This document shows positions 48,229 through 56,379 of a stretch of DNA of 64,000 nucleotides, in pieces. How positions within the stretch are numbered: position 1 is the first letter of the stretch; each line of letters starts with the position of its first letter. The notes under the pieces were generated by a model. It was not told where the DNA came from and searched no databases. It was given only the letters and a program-made list of their open reading frames with translations. The stretch covers positions 261,566 to 325,565 of the forward strand of contig JAXGME010000004.1 of assembly GCA_040768845.1 (NCBI GenBank), given 5' to 3'. Source of the stretch: JAEZHK01 sp040768845 (GTDB lineage Bacteria; Bacillota; Clostridia; Christensenellales; Aristaeellaceae). The translations under genes were made by a program, and so were the position numbers.

Positions 48229-49192
48229 GGCCGTACAGGTGGCAGGCCACCATGTGGCCGCCCTGGTCGATGGGTTTGGGTTCCGCCGTCTTGCAGACTT
48301 CCATGCAGCTCGGGCAGCGGGTGTGAAACTTGCAGCCCGCAGGCGGATTGGTCGGGGAGGGGATCGATCCCCTGAGCAGGATACGGTCCATCCTCACGGT
48401 GGGATCGGGTGTCGGGATGGCGGAAAACAGCGCGCGGGTGTAGGGGTGCAGCGGGTTTTTGAACAGCGCCCGCTTTTTTGCGTATTCCACCATGGTGCCC
48501 AAGTACATCACGACCACGGTGTCCGAGAGGTATTCCACCACCGACAGGTCGTGGGAGATGAGCAGATACGCCATGCCGAACTGCTTTTGCAGATCCGACA
48601 GCAGGTTGATGATCTGCGCCTGGATGGATACGTCCAGGGCCGAAACCGGTTCGTCGCATACGATGAAGTCGGGCTTCAGGGCCAGCGCCCGGGCGACGCA
48701 GATGCGCTGCCGCTGCCCGCCGGAGAATTCGTGGGGATAGCGGTTTTTGTGGTAGGGCTGCAGGCCGCAGGCGCCCATGACGTCGGTGATATAGGCGTCC
48801 AGCGCGTGGTCGGGCACGATGTGGTGCTCCCGGACTGCTTCACCGATGATCTCGCTGACCGGCAGCCGGGGCGAGAGGCTGGAATAGGGGTCCTGAAAGA
48901 TGATCTGCATGCGGGGCCGGAGGACGCGCATCTCGCGGGGGGAGAGGTCGAAGATTTCCCGGCCGTCAAAGCGCACCGAGCCGGAGGTCCTGTCCGTCAG
49001 CCGCAGGATGGTCTTGCCGACGGTGGTCTTCCCGCAGCCGGATTCGCCCACCAGGCCCATCGTGCTGCCCCGGGGGATGGAGAAGCTGACGCCGTCCGCC
49101 GCGCGGACGCGGCCCACCGCGCGGCCAAGCATGCCGGAGCGGATCGGGTAGTGTTTGACCAGATTCCGTACCTCGAGGATGTCGTCCGTCAT
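48215..49192 (-). CDS. oppF: Peptide ABC transporter ATPase OppF/DppF
   Basis: 325-aa ATPase subunit. Walker A GESGCGKTT near residue 52, Q-loop IIFQDPYSSLSPRLPV, signature FSGGQRQRICVARAL, Walker B FIVCDEPVSALD. The C-terminal oligopeptide-transporter region has CKFHTRCPSCMEVCKTAEP (four Cys, Fe-S or structural). Start overlaps the oppD stop (ATGA). Fourth-to-last gene of the leftward operon oppA-B-C-D-F-small ORFs-mrp. Confidence 0.95.
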   Translation of the reverse strand: MTDDILEVRNLVKHYPIRSGMLGRAVGRVRAADGVSFSIPRGSTMGLVGESGCGKTTVGKTILRLTDRTSGSVRFDGREIFDLSPREMRVLRPRMQIIFQDPYSSLSPRLPVSEIIGEAVREHHIVPDHALDAYITDVMGACGLQPYHKNRYPHEFSGGQRQRICVARALALKPDFIVCDEPVSALDVSIQAQIINLLSDLQKQFGMAYLLISHDLSVVEYLSDTVVVMYLGTMVEYAKKRALFKNPLHPYTRALFSAIPTPDPTVRMDRILLRGSIPSPTNPPAGCKFHTRCPSCMEVCKTAEPKPIDQGGHMVACHLYGHEAP

Positions 49193-50340
49193 TTCGCGTC
49201 GCCTCCCGTCACGCCTTCGTACAGCCAGCAGCTCACCTTATGGGTGGCCGTCAGCGCGGCTTCGCCCGGATACGCGCCCGTACACCGGTCGCACCGCTGA
49301 TCGCACCGGTCGCGGAAGAAGCAGCAGTCCGGCATGTCGATCGGGTTGGGCACGGAACCGGGAATGGAGAAGAGCCGCTCGACGTCCCGGTTGATGACGG
49401 GCCTGGAGGCCATCAGGCCTCGGGTATACGGGTGGGCGGGGGACAAAAACACCTCGTTCGCGGTGCCCCTTTCCACCACGCGCCCCGCGTACATGACCAC
49501 CACGCAGTCGGCCATCTCGGCAATGACGCCCAGATCGTGCGTGATCAGCATGATGGAGGCGTTGATCTTGTCCTTCAGCCCGCGCAAAAGGTCCAGGATC
49601 TGGGCCTGGATGGTCACGTCCAGCGCGGTGGTGGGCTCATCCGCGATGATCAGGCGCGGGTTGCAGGCGAGGGCCATGGCGATCATCACCCGCTGGCGCA
49701 TGCCGCCGGACAGCTCGTGGGGAAACAGCGCGTACGCCCGCAGAGGGTCCGCGATGCCCACCATCTCGAGGGCTTCCAGCGTGCGCTTTTTCACGGCCGC
49801 CCGGTCCATCCGGGTGTGCAGTGCGATGACCTCGTCCACCTGGTCGCCGATGGGGAGGACGGGGTTGAGGCTGGTCATGGGCTCCTGGAAGATCATGGAG
49901 ACGGAGTTTCCGCGGATGCCCTGCATCACATAGGCGGGGGCCTTTGCCACATCAATGGCCCTGTCGCCCAGGTTCAGGCGGATGGCGCCGCCGGTAATCT
50001 GGCCCTGAGGGCGCTGCAAAAGCTGCATCAGCGAAAGGCTGGTGACCGACTTGCCGCAGCCGGATTCGCCCACCACGCCCACCGTCATGCCCTGGGGCAC
50101 GTCAAAGGACACGCCGTCTACCGCGCGAACCACGCCGATGTCGGTAAAAAAGCTGGCGGAAAGTTGGTCAAATTCCACGATATTGGCCTCGCTGCGCATG
50201 TGGCACAGGTATTCGCTTTCCGGCACATGCCTTCGGTTCAGCTTCTTTTCAAGCTGGTCCGTAATGCGCCGGTTCTCCCGGGAGATCCTGCGCGATTCCC
50301 GGGCGGTGATGTAATGGGCATTGCGCCATTCTATCTTCAT
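49189..50340 (-). CDS. oppD: Peptide ABC transporter ATPase OppD/DppD
   Basis: 383-aa ATPase. It has an unusual N-terminal extension of about 50 basic residues (RESRRISRENRRITDQLEKK) before the ABC domain. Walker A GESGCGKSVTSLSLM, Q-loop MIFQEPMTSLNPVLPI, signature LSGGMRQRVMIAMAL, Walker B LIIADEPTTALD. C-terminal CCFFRDRCDQRCDRC Cys cluster of the Opp family. Start ATG 50340 with only a weak upstream purine run; an internal start after the extension is conceivable, but the frame is open and codon use uniform. Works with OppF. Confidence 0.94.
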   Translation of the reverse strand: MKIEWRNAHYITARESRRISRENRRITDQLEKKLNRRHVPESEYLCHMRSEANIVEFDQLSASFFTDIGVVRAVDGVSFDVPQGMTVGVVGESGCGKSVTSLSLMQLLQRPQGQITGGAIRLNLGDRAIDVAKAPAYVMQGIRGNSVSMIFQEPMTSLNPVLPIGDQVDEVIALHTRMDRAAVKKRTLEALEMVGIADPLRAYALFPHELSGGMRQRVMIAMALACNPRLIIADEPTTALDVTIQAQILDLLRGLKDKINASIMLITHDLGVIAEMADCVVVMYAGRVVERGTANEVFLSPAHPYTRGLMASRPVINRDVERLFSIPGSVPNPIDMPDCCFFRDRCDQRCDRCTGAYPGEAALTATHKVSCWLYEGVTGGDAK

Positions 50341-50349
50341 CGCGATCGC

Positions 50350-52077
50350 CTACCTTTTCATCCTGGGATCGAAGGCGTCGCGCAGGCCGTCGCCCACAAA
50401 GTTGAAGCCGAGCACCGTGGTCAGGATCAGAAAGCCCGCCGGAATCCAGAGGAACCAGTAGTGGGTCATCACGTGCAGGTTGGTGGCGGAATTGATGATC
50501 GAGCCCCAGGAGGCCAGCGGGTACTTGATGCCCAGGCCCAGGAAGCTGAGCGTCGCCTCGGCGATGATGATGTTGCCCAGGTTCATCGTGGCATGCACGA
50601 TCAGAAGCGGCATCACGTTGGGCACCAGGTGGCGGAAGATGCGCCGGGAGGCGCGAATGCCGGCGGCCTCGGTGGCCACCATGAAGTCCTGTTCCCGCAG
50701 GGACAGGATCTGCCCGCGCACGATGCGCGCCACGGTGGTCCAGTTCATGACGCCCAGGATCAGCATCAGAAGAAAGATGCGCGCGTAGGGCCCGATCCCC
50801 GCGGAGTCCATCACCGCGCCGGCGATGATCATCATCGGCCAGTAGGGGATGCAGTTGAAAAGGTCTACAAATCGCATGAGCAGCGTATCCGCCTTGCCGC
50901 CGAAGTAACCGGATATGCCGCCGAGGGTCACGCCGATCAAAAGCTCGATCAGCACCACCACAAAGCCCACCATCAGCGAAATACGGCCGCCGTACATCAG
51001 CCGCGTCAGCACGTCCATGCCGTTGCTGTCGGTGCCCAGCGGATGGGCGGGGGACGGGGCGGCGTAGATGTCGATCAACGGTACGGTGGCGCTGGTCATC
51101 ACGGAATAGGTGTCCTTGACCAGGCTCAGCGTGTAGTCGGTCTTGCCGTTCCCGCCCTCCGTGGAAAAAGAGCGAGCGCCGGAGGCGATGGCCTCACGCA
51201 CCGCGGTTTTGAAGGAGATCGGCAAAAATGATCCGGAATCAATCGGGTTCACGATGATCAGACTGGCGTCGGCGTAGGGCGCGCCGCCCTTTTTGATCCC
51301 GTAGGAGCCGTCCGCTTCCTCGATCTGGTAGGCTTCGCCGTCGAGATGGAAGGCGGACTGCTTTGCGGCGATGGCGTCCATCGCCGCGGCGCAAAAGGCC
51401 AGCGAACCCACCGCCTTTTCGTCGGCTTGGTGATGTGCGTCAAACACCAGCCTGGAAGCCAGCGCGACGGGCCGGCTGCGGCCCAGCACTGCGTTTTTTC
51501 CGGAATGGGAGACGAGATAGCGCACGCCGTCCAGCATAAATTCCGCGCCGTCCGAGGCGGCCGCCCGTTCAAAGGCCGCCTTCAGCGCGTCGTCCAGCGT
51601 CTGACTGCCCTTGGCGTAGGTCAGCCCGCCTTTGATGACCAGCGCGGTGGCCAGCGTGTCCAGCCGGTCGATCCGGTAGTAATCCTCGCCGCCGGAGGCG
51701 ATGGAATACCGGGTGTCGCCGTCAAAAAAGATGGAATCCCCGTTGTTCCGGGCCAGCACGAAGGCGGCGCGGGCCGAGGCGGGAAAGGACTGTCCGTCCA
51801 GCGTGGTATAGCGCAGTTCCCGGTTGACGGTGGCGCTGGCGCAGCGCTTGTCCATGGCGCCGTAGGTCTTGAACACCTGGGACTGGGTGTAGGGCATCAA
51901 AAGGGCGCCCGGAAAGGAAAACAGAAACATCACAGTCAGGATTATGAGGCCGGTGATCGCCAGGCGGTTCCGGACGAAGCGCTTCATCACCAGCATCGAC
52001 GGCGACAGCACCTTGACGCGGCGCTCGTCGCTCAGGGATTCGGTGCCAGGCCGCGCGTTCTTTTGCTGCTCGCTCAT
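50350..52077 (-). CDS. oppC: Peptide ABC transporter permease OppC with large extracytoplasmic insertion
   Basis: 575 aa, nearly twice the usual 300. TM1 (about residues 38-63) is followed by about 270 residues predicted outside the membrane (about 65-335, including SIFFDGDTRYSIASGGEDYY and AEFMLDGVRYLVSHSGK). The canonical permease then resumes at PAHPLGTDSNGMDVLTRLMY with five TM helices and the EAA loop VATEAAGIRASRRIFRHLVPN. The insertion contains repeated short beta-like units (F-D-G-D-x-R-Y / L-D-G-V-R-Y / L-D-G-E-A-Y), suggesting a small repeated domain that may touch the binding protein. Start supported by GGAGGTG. Confidence 0.92.
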   Translation of the reverse strand: MSEQQKNARPGTESLSDERRVKVLSPSMLVMKRFVRNRLAITGLIILTVMFLFSFPGALLMPYTQSQVFKTYGAMDKRCASATVNRELRYTTLDGQSFPASARAAFVLARNNGDSIFFDGDTRYSIASGGEDYYRIDRLDTLATALVIKGGLTYAKGSQTLDDALKAAFERAAASDGAEFMLDGVRYLVSHSGKNAVLGRSRPVALASRLVFDAHHQADEKAVGSLAFCAAAMDAIAAKQSAFHLDGEAYQIEEADGSYGIKKGGAPYADASLIIVNPIDSGSFLPISFKTAVREAIASGARSFSTEGGNGKTDYTLSLVKDTYSVMTSATVPLIDIYAAPSPAHPLGTDSNGMDVLTRLMYGGRISLMVGFVVVLIELLIGVTLGGISGYFGGKADTLLMRFVDLFNCIPYWPMMIIAGAVMDSAGIGPYARIFLLMLILGVMNWTTVARIVRGQILSLREQDFMVATEAAGIRASRRIFRHLVPNVMPLLIVHATMNLGNIIIAEATLSFLGLGIKYPLASWGSIINSATNLHVMTHYWFLWIPAGFLILTTVLGFNFVGDGLRDAFDPRMKR

Positions 52078-52090
52078 GCCGGCACCTCCG

Positions 52091-53077
52091 CTAATTGACC
52101 CGCACGCGGGGATCGGCCACCGCGTACAGGATGTCCGCCATGATCAGGCTGACCTGCGTCAGCGCGATCAGGAACACGAGGTAGAACATCGTAAAGGGGA
52201 TATCGCCGGCCACCATCGCCTGGTAGGCGACGTAGCCGATGCCCGGGATCTGGTACAGCGTCTCGGTGATCATCGAGCCCGCAAACAGCTCCGGCAGCAT
52301 GTAACTCATGTAGGAGATCAGCGGAATCAGCGCGTTGCGAAAGGCGTGCTTGTTGATGACCACGCGCTCGCTCAGGCCCTTGGCCCGGGCGGTGCGGATG
52401 TAGTCGGCGGACAGCACCTCCAGCATGCTGGTGCGGGTATAGCGCATCAGCCCGCCCACCGACAGCATGCCCAGCGTCAGCACGGGCAGCACCATGTGGC
52501 GCGCCATATCGGCCAGCTTGCCCCAGGTGTTCAGCTGTTCGTAAAACCGGCCCACGATGCCGTACAGATCAAACCAGCCCAGCCTGACCGCGAAGATGTA
52601 CTTCAGGATGGTGGCCAGAAAGAAAGTGGGCAGCGACATGCCCATCAGCGAAAAGACCGTCACGAAATAATCCGTCCGGCTGTACCGCTTCCGGGCCGCC
52701 AGGATGCCCAGCGGGATGCAAAGAAAAATTTCCAGCACGAACGTGAGGGTGTTGATCCCCACGCTGTACCAGATGACGTTTACAAATTTCTGCGTGACAG
52801 GCAGGTTGTAGGCCCAGGATTCGCCAAATTCGCCGCGCAGCGCGTTGCCAAGCCAATGGGAAAAGCCCTGAAGGATGCCCTGATCCATGCCGTATACCTG
52901 GTTGAGCTGCGCGAGCCACTCGGTGTAGCTTCGGCCGTCGGGCAGCGCGGCGCGCTGCCTCGCAATGTTCTCCACGTAGGAAAAGGGCAGGCAGCGGATC
53001 ACCGTATACACGATCAGAGAGCCAAAAAACACAATCAGCGCGCCCAGCGCCAACCGCCTCAGTATGAATCTGTGCAT
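52091..53077 (-). CDS. oppB: Peptide ABC transporter permease OppB
   Basis: 328-aa permease with six TM helices. N-terminal MHRFILRRLALGALIVFFGS. After a periplasmic loop of about 80 residues (residues 30-110) come QKFVNVIWYSVGINTLTF and the coupling EAA loop YIRTARAKGLSERVVINKHAFRN near residue 230. Separated from oppA by an 80-bp gap containing a perfect hairpin, so lower expression than the binding protein is expected. Forms the channel with OppC. Confidence 0.94.
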   Translation of the reverse strand: MHRFILRRLALGALIVFFGSLIVYTVIRCLPFSYVENIARQRAALPDGRSYTEWLAQLNQVYGMDQGILQGFSHWLGNALRGEFGESWAYNLPVTQKFVNVIWYSVGINTLTFVLEIFLCIPLGILAARKRYSRTDYFVTVFSLMGMSLPTFFLATILKYIFAVRLGWFDLYGIVGRFYEQLNTWGKLADMARHMVLPVLTLGMLSVGGLMRYTRTSMLEVLSADYIRTARAKGLSERVVINKHAFRNALIPLISYMSYMLPELFAGSMITETLYQIPGIGYVAYQAMVAGDIPFTMFYLVFLIALTQVSLIMADILYAVADPRVRVN

Positions 53078-53106
53078 GCGCTCTACCCTTCGCCGGAAAA
53101 CATGCC

Positions 53107-53140
53107 GCGCATTGAACCCGCGCGGGCGGGTTCAATGCGC
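53107..53140 (-). other. Intercistronic hairpin between oppA and oppB
   Basis: Perfect 15-bp stem (53107-53121/53126-53140) with a four-base loop, no T run of note. Typical of RNA-stability hairpins that raise binding-protein mRNA over permease mRNA, or a partial terminator. Confidence 0.65.
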
Positions 53141-53157
53141 GCTCTGCCGTATCCGGG

Positions 53158-55581
53158 CTATTTCGCCGTGGCCATCGCGATGTTATAGACTTCCTTCTGC
53201 CACATGTAGAACGTGGTCACGTCCGGCGTAAAGGTGGCCGGGTCGATGCGCACCGGGGAGTAGACGGTGGAGTTCTGGCGCTGGTAGACCGGGATTTCGA
53301 CGGCCCAGTCCATGATGATGTCCAAACACTGCCGGTAGACTTCCCTGCGGTAGGACTGGTCGGGGGACTTGCGGGCATCCACCAACAGTTGATCCAGCGC
53401 GGCGTCCGCGATGTGGTCGTAATTGGAGTCGGAACCGCCCTCGCCCACGATGCCGGAGGAATGGTAGTTCTGGTACATATCCGGGTCGATGCTGGGCTGC
53501 CATACGGCGCACCAGAGCTGCTGTGTGCCGGAGTTCAGCGCGTCCATCATTATGGCGGCGTCGGAGAGGTCGCTGATCTTGAGCTCGAGGCCAACCGTGG
53601 CCAGCGCCGCCCTGGCGTCGGTCAGGATTGCGAAGGACGGGTGGTCGCCGACACCGTCCGCCAGGAGATAGATTTCGTAGGAAAGGCTTGCGCCTTCCGG
53701 CGCGGCGGTGAACTTGCCGGCGGCCTCGTCAAAGGTGTAGCCCGCCGCCTTGAAGTAGCCGACGGCGGCCTTCAGCGCGGCGTCGTAGCGATCGTCGGCG
53801 GACATGTCGGCGGTGTAGATGGGGGTGCCGTCCGGCGCGGTGGAGTAGGCCGGCCGGTAGTCATCGTCGGTGGGCTGCGGCGCGGCCCAGGAGGTGTTGG
53901 AGATGGGATAGTTGATCACGGAGGCCGCATCGCCGTAGTAGCTGTCCACGGCCACGTCGCGATAGGCGGCGAGCACCGTGGCCAGACCCTTGCGAAGCGC
54001 CCTGGATGCCTCTGAACCCGGCACGCCGCCCACGTTCACCGTGCCGGCATTGATGCCGATGTAGCCGTAGCCCAGATGGTCCACGCGCTCGGTGACGATG
54101 GTATCGCCGGTCAGCTCCCCGTTGGCGTTATGGCCGCGGATTTCCTCAAACGCAGCCTTGCTGCCGTTCATATCGCCCATATCGACCGTGCCGGTGGCCA
54201 CGGCGGTCGCAATTTCGCTGGTGGGCGTCTCCTTGAACTGCACGTATCTGGTCGCGGGCGCGCCCAGAAAAAACAGGTCGTTGGCCTCGTAGTAGATCAC
54301 GCGGTTTTCGTACTTGACAAACTTATAGGGGCCCGCGCCCGCCGGCCGGGCGGTCTTGGCCTTCACGGTGGTCAGGTCGCCGTAAGGGAAGCCAAATTTG
54401 TTGCCGGCGTAATCGTACTGCGCCGGATCGCCGTAATAGTGCATCGGCGCGATGGGGATGTCAAACACGTTGTAGATGGCGGACGCTTCAAAGCCGTTCA
54501 TGGTGATGGTGATGGTGTAGTCGTCCACCTTTTTGATGCCTTCGATGTTGGGGAAGCCGCCGGCGGCTGCCTCGTCCTTCGGGCCCCATTGCTTGATGAA
54601 AGCTTCCTTGGCGGCGTCGGAGATCGGCTTGGCGCCGGGGTTCGGCGATTCCGTGAAAAAGAAAGCGTCGGGATCGCCGGCGTACTTCGCGTATGTCTCC
54701 TCGTAGTAGTCGCCGATGGCGGGCTTGACCTCGGCCAGCGTCCAGGTCTTGCCGGAGGCGCCGGTCAGCACGCCGTCGGCGACCTCGCCAAAGCCCCACA
54801 GCGCCATGCCGAAGGCCACCTGAAGGCCCGGATCGGCGGCGACCTCCTCGGGGGTGAAGCCCACGACGGCCTGGGTGTTGTCGGCGTAATTGGCCATGCA
54901 GTAGTCCACAATGCCCTGCACGGCGCCGGTCCATTCGGCCTTGAGGGCCGCCCAGTAGCCCTCCTGCTGCGCCTTGGTGAAGGCGTCGCCCTCGGCCCGG
55001 GCATGGCCGGGGCCCGCCTTGATAATGGCGTCTACGACGGACTGGTACTTGGCGTACACGTCCTCGCTGGTCTGCGTGCGGTAGTTCTGCAGGCCCACGA
55101 TGTTGTAGCTGTTGATGGTGGCCGATCCCACGTAGCTGGGATCGCAATAGACGTAATAACTAAAGATCACGTCGTCCGCGGTCAGCGGCTCGCCGTCGGA
55201 AAACCTGAGGTCCTCCCGCAGCTTTACGGTGTAGACCGTTTGATCCGCCTTTTCGTCATAGTTGACGGAGATGTCCGCAGGGCCCTTGTAAGTATATTCC
55301 GCGTCGCCGAGCTTGCGCGTTTCGCCCTCAATGGCATTGTTCACCACTTCGCCCAAGCGGTCGTAGGTCAGAAGACGCAGCTGAACCATGTCGCTGGCGC
55401 TGTTGTCCGTCACGCTGTCGACAAAAAACGGGTTGAATTTTTCGCTGAATTGTTCGAAGGCAACCACCAGCGGCGTGTCAGCGCCGGCGGGCACGGCGGT
55501 TTCCGACAAGGCCGTCAAGCCGCCGCCCGACATGGCCAGGGCAAGCAGCACAGAGAGGAAAATGCGCAGACGCTTGACCAT
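53158..55581 (-). CDS. oppA: Peptide-binding protein OppA/DppA, enlarged
   Basis: 807-aa exported type II solute-binding protein (SBP family 5), larger than the usual 540. The signal peptide MVKRLRIFLSVLLALAMSGG has no lipobox Cys. The N-terminal core has DSVTDNSASDMVQLRLLTYD and LREDLRFSDGEPLTADDVIFS, the family signature near residue 150. A long insertion (about 190-320) precedes VDDYTITITMNGF. The C-terminal lobe ends VEIPVYQRQNSTVYSPVRI. ATG 55581 is chosen because GAAGGAGGG lies just upstream; an in-frame extension to 55692 would run through the promoter. First gene of the opp operon. The ligand could be peptide or another solute such as nickel or sugar. Confidence 0.93.
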   Translation of the reverse strand: MVKRLRIFLSVLLALAMSGGGLTALSETAVPAGADTPLVVAFEQFSEKFNPFFVDSVTDNSASDMVQLRLLTYDRLGEVVNNAIEGETRKLGDAEYTYKGPADISVNYDEKADQTVYTVKLREDLRFSDGEPLTADDVIFSYYVYCDPSYVGSATINSYNIVGLQNYRTQTSEDVYAKYQSVVDAIIKAGPGHARAEGDAFTKAQQEGYWAALKAEWTGAVQGIVDYCMANYADNTQAVVGFTPEEVAADPGLQVAFGMALWGFGEVADGVLTGASGKTWTLAEVKPAIGDYYEETYAKYAGDPDAFFFTESPNPGAKPISDAAKEAFIKQWGPKDEAAAGGFPNIEGIKKVDDYTITITMNGFEASAIYNVFDIPIAPMHYYGDPAQYDYAGNKFGFPYGDLTTVKAKTARPAGAGPYKFVKYENRVIYYEANDLFFLGAPATRYVQFKETPTSEIATAVATGTVDMGDMNGSKAAFEEIRGHNANGELTGDTIVTERVDHLGYGYIGINAGTVNVGGVPGSEASRALRKGLATVLAAYRDVAVDSYYGDAASVINYPISNTSWAAPQPTDDDYRPAYSTAPDGTPIYTADMSADDRYDAALKAAVGYFKAAGYTFDEAAGKFTAAPEGASLSYEIYLLADGVGDHPSFAILTDARAALATVGLELKISDLSDAAIMMDALNSGTQQLWCAVWQPSIDPDMYQNYHSSGIVGEGGSDSNYDHIADAALDQLLVDARKSPDQSYRREVYRQCLDIIMDWAVEIPVYQRQNSTVYSPVRIDPATFTPDVTTFYMWQKEVYNIAMATAK

Positions 55582-55639
55582 CCCCAAGCCCTCCTTCAAA
55601 TAATTTGGCGGCAACGCGACCACCGCCAACATCCATACG

Positions 55640-55668
55640 AGTATACCACCGGCATATGGATCAGTCAA
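55640..55668 (-). promoter_or_regulatory. SigA promoter of the opp operon
   Basis: TTGACT (55668-55663), 17-bp spacer, TATACT (55645-55640), transcription start near 55633, about 50 bp upstream of oppA. Confidence 0.78.
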
Positions 55669-55704
55669 CCAGATTTGACACGCTTCTTCCATATATGTGA
55701 AGCC

Positions 55705-55733
55705 TTGCGGCCGGGTGCGCGATGTGCTATCAT
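55705..55733 (+). promoter_or_regulatory. Promoter of the 55762 membrane protein gene
   Basis: TTGCGG (55705-55710), 17-bp spacer, TATCAT (55728-55733), followed within 30 bp by AAGGAG and a GTG start. Confidence 0.6.
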
Positions 55734-55761
55734 GCTTTCAAATTGTGAAGGAGTTGATCCG

Positions 55762-56298
55762 GTGCGGCGGGCATGGACGAAGGACTACGCCGAGGCGGAG
55801 GGCGCGGACGGACGGACGGGTTACATCTACACCGGAAAGCGGTATGCGCTGACGGCGGAGGGCCGCCGGGTCTACCTGCGCCGCGTAATGCCCCTGCTGA
55901 TCATCGCGGCGGCCGGACTCGCGGCGCTGGGGCTGATGGACGCGCCCGGCTCCCGCGCGGCATACGTGGCGATGCCCTGGGCGGCGCTGGTCTTTCTGGC
56001 GGCGCTGGCGCTTTTTGACCTCGCGTGCGCCCTTGCCGCCAGACGCCCGCTGACGGCGCGCGATTACCGCGCCTCCGCCCTCCGGCTGGAACACACGCTG
56101 GGCTGGGCCGCCGTCCTGTCGGCGCTTCTTGTGGTGGCGGACTTCTTCTTTATGGCGCTGGGCGGCTTTCCTGCGGCGGAATATCGCTTTTTCGCGGGCG
56201 CCGCGCTGGTCTTTGCGGTATTTGTCGCGCTTTGGCGGACGCAGAGGCGCGCGCTCTGGCGCGAGATCCCGCCCGAATCCCCGGCGGAACCCGACTGA
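55762..56298 (+). CDS. Four-TM membrane protein of unknown function
   Basis: 178-aa protein with a polar N-terminus of about 45 residues (RRAWTKDYAEAEGADGRTGY) and four TM helices: about 50-68, 78-102, 120-145 and 148-165. A charged tail (RRALWREIPPESPAEPD) follows. The GTG start at 55762 is supported by AAGGAG 8 bp upstream and by a promoter; longer in-frame readings from further left overlap the antisense oppA gene and are not credible. No family recognised. Lies between opp and the nucleotidyltransferase gene, with which it may be cotranscribed. Confidence 0.7.
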   Translation: MRRAWTKDYAEAEGADGRTGYIYTGKRYALTAEGRRVYLRRVMPLLIIAAAGLAALGLMDAPGSRAAYVAMPWAALVFLAALALFDLACALAARRPLTARDYRASALRLEHTLGWAAVLSALLVVADFFFMALGGFPAAEYRFFAGAALVFAVFVALWRTQRRALWREIPPESPAEPD

Positions 56299-56379
56299 AG
56301 CGACATTTTCCGGCCAAATTGCATTGAAGGCGTCATCTCCGGCAAGAATACGCATACATTCCTGCCGGAGGTTTTGTTT

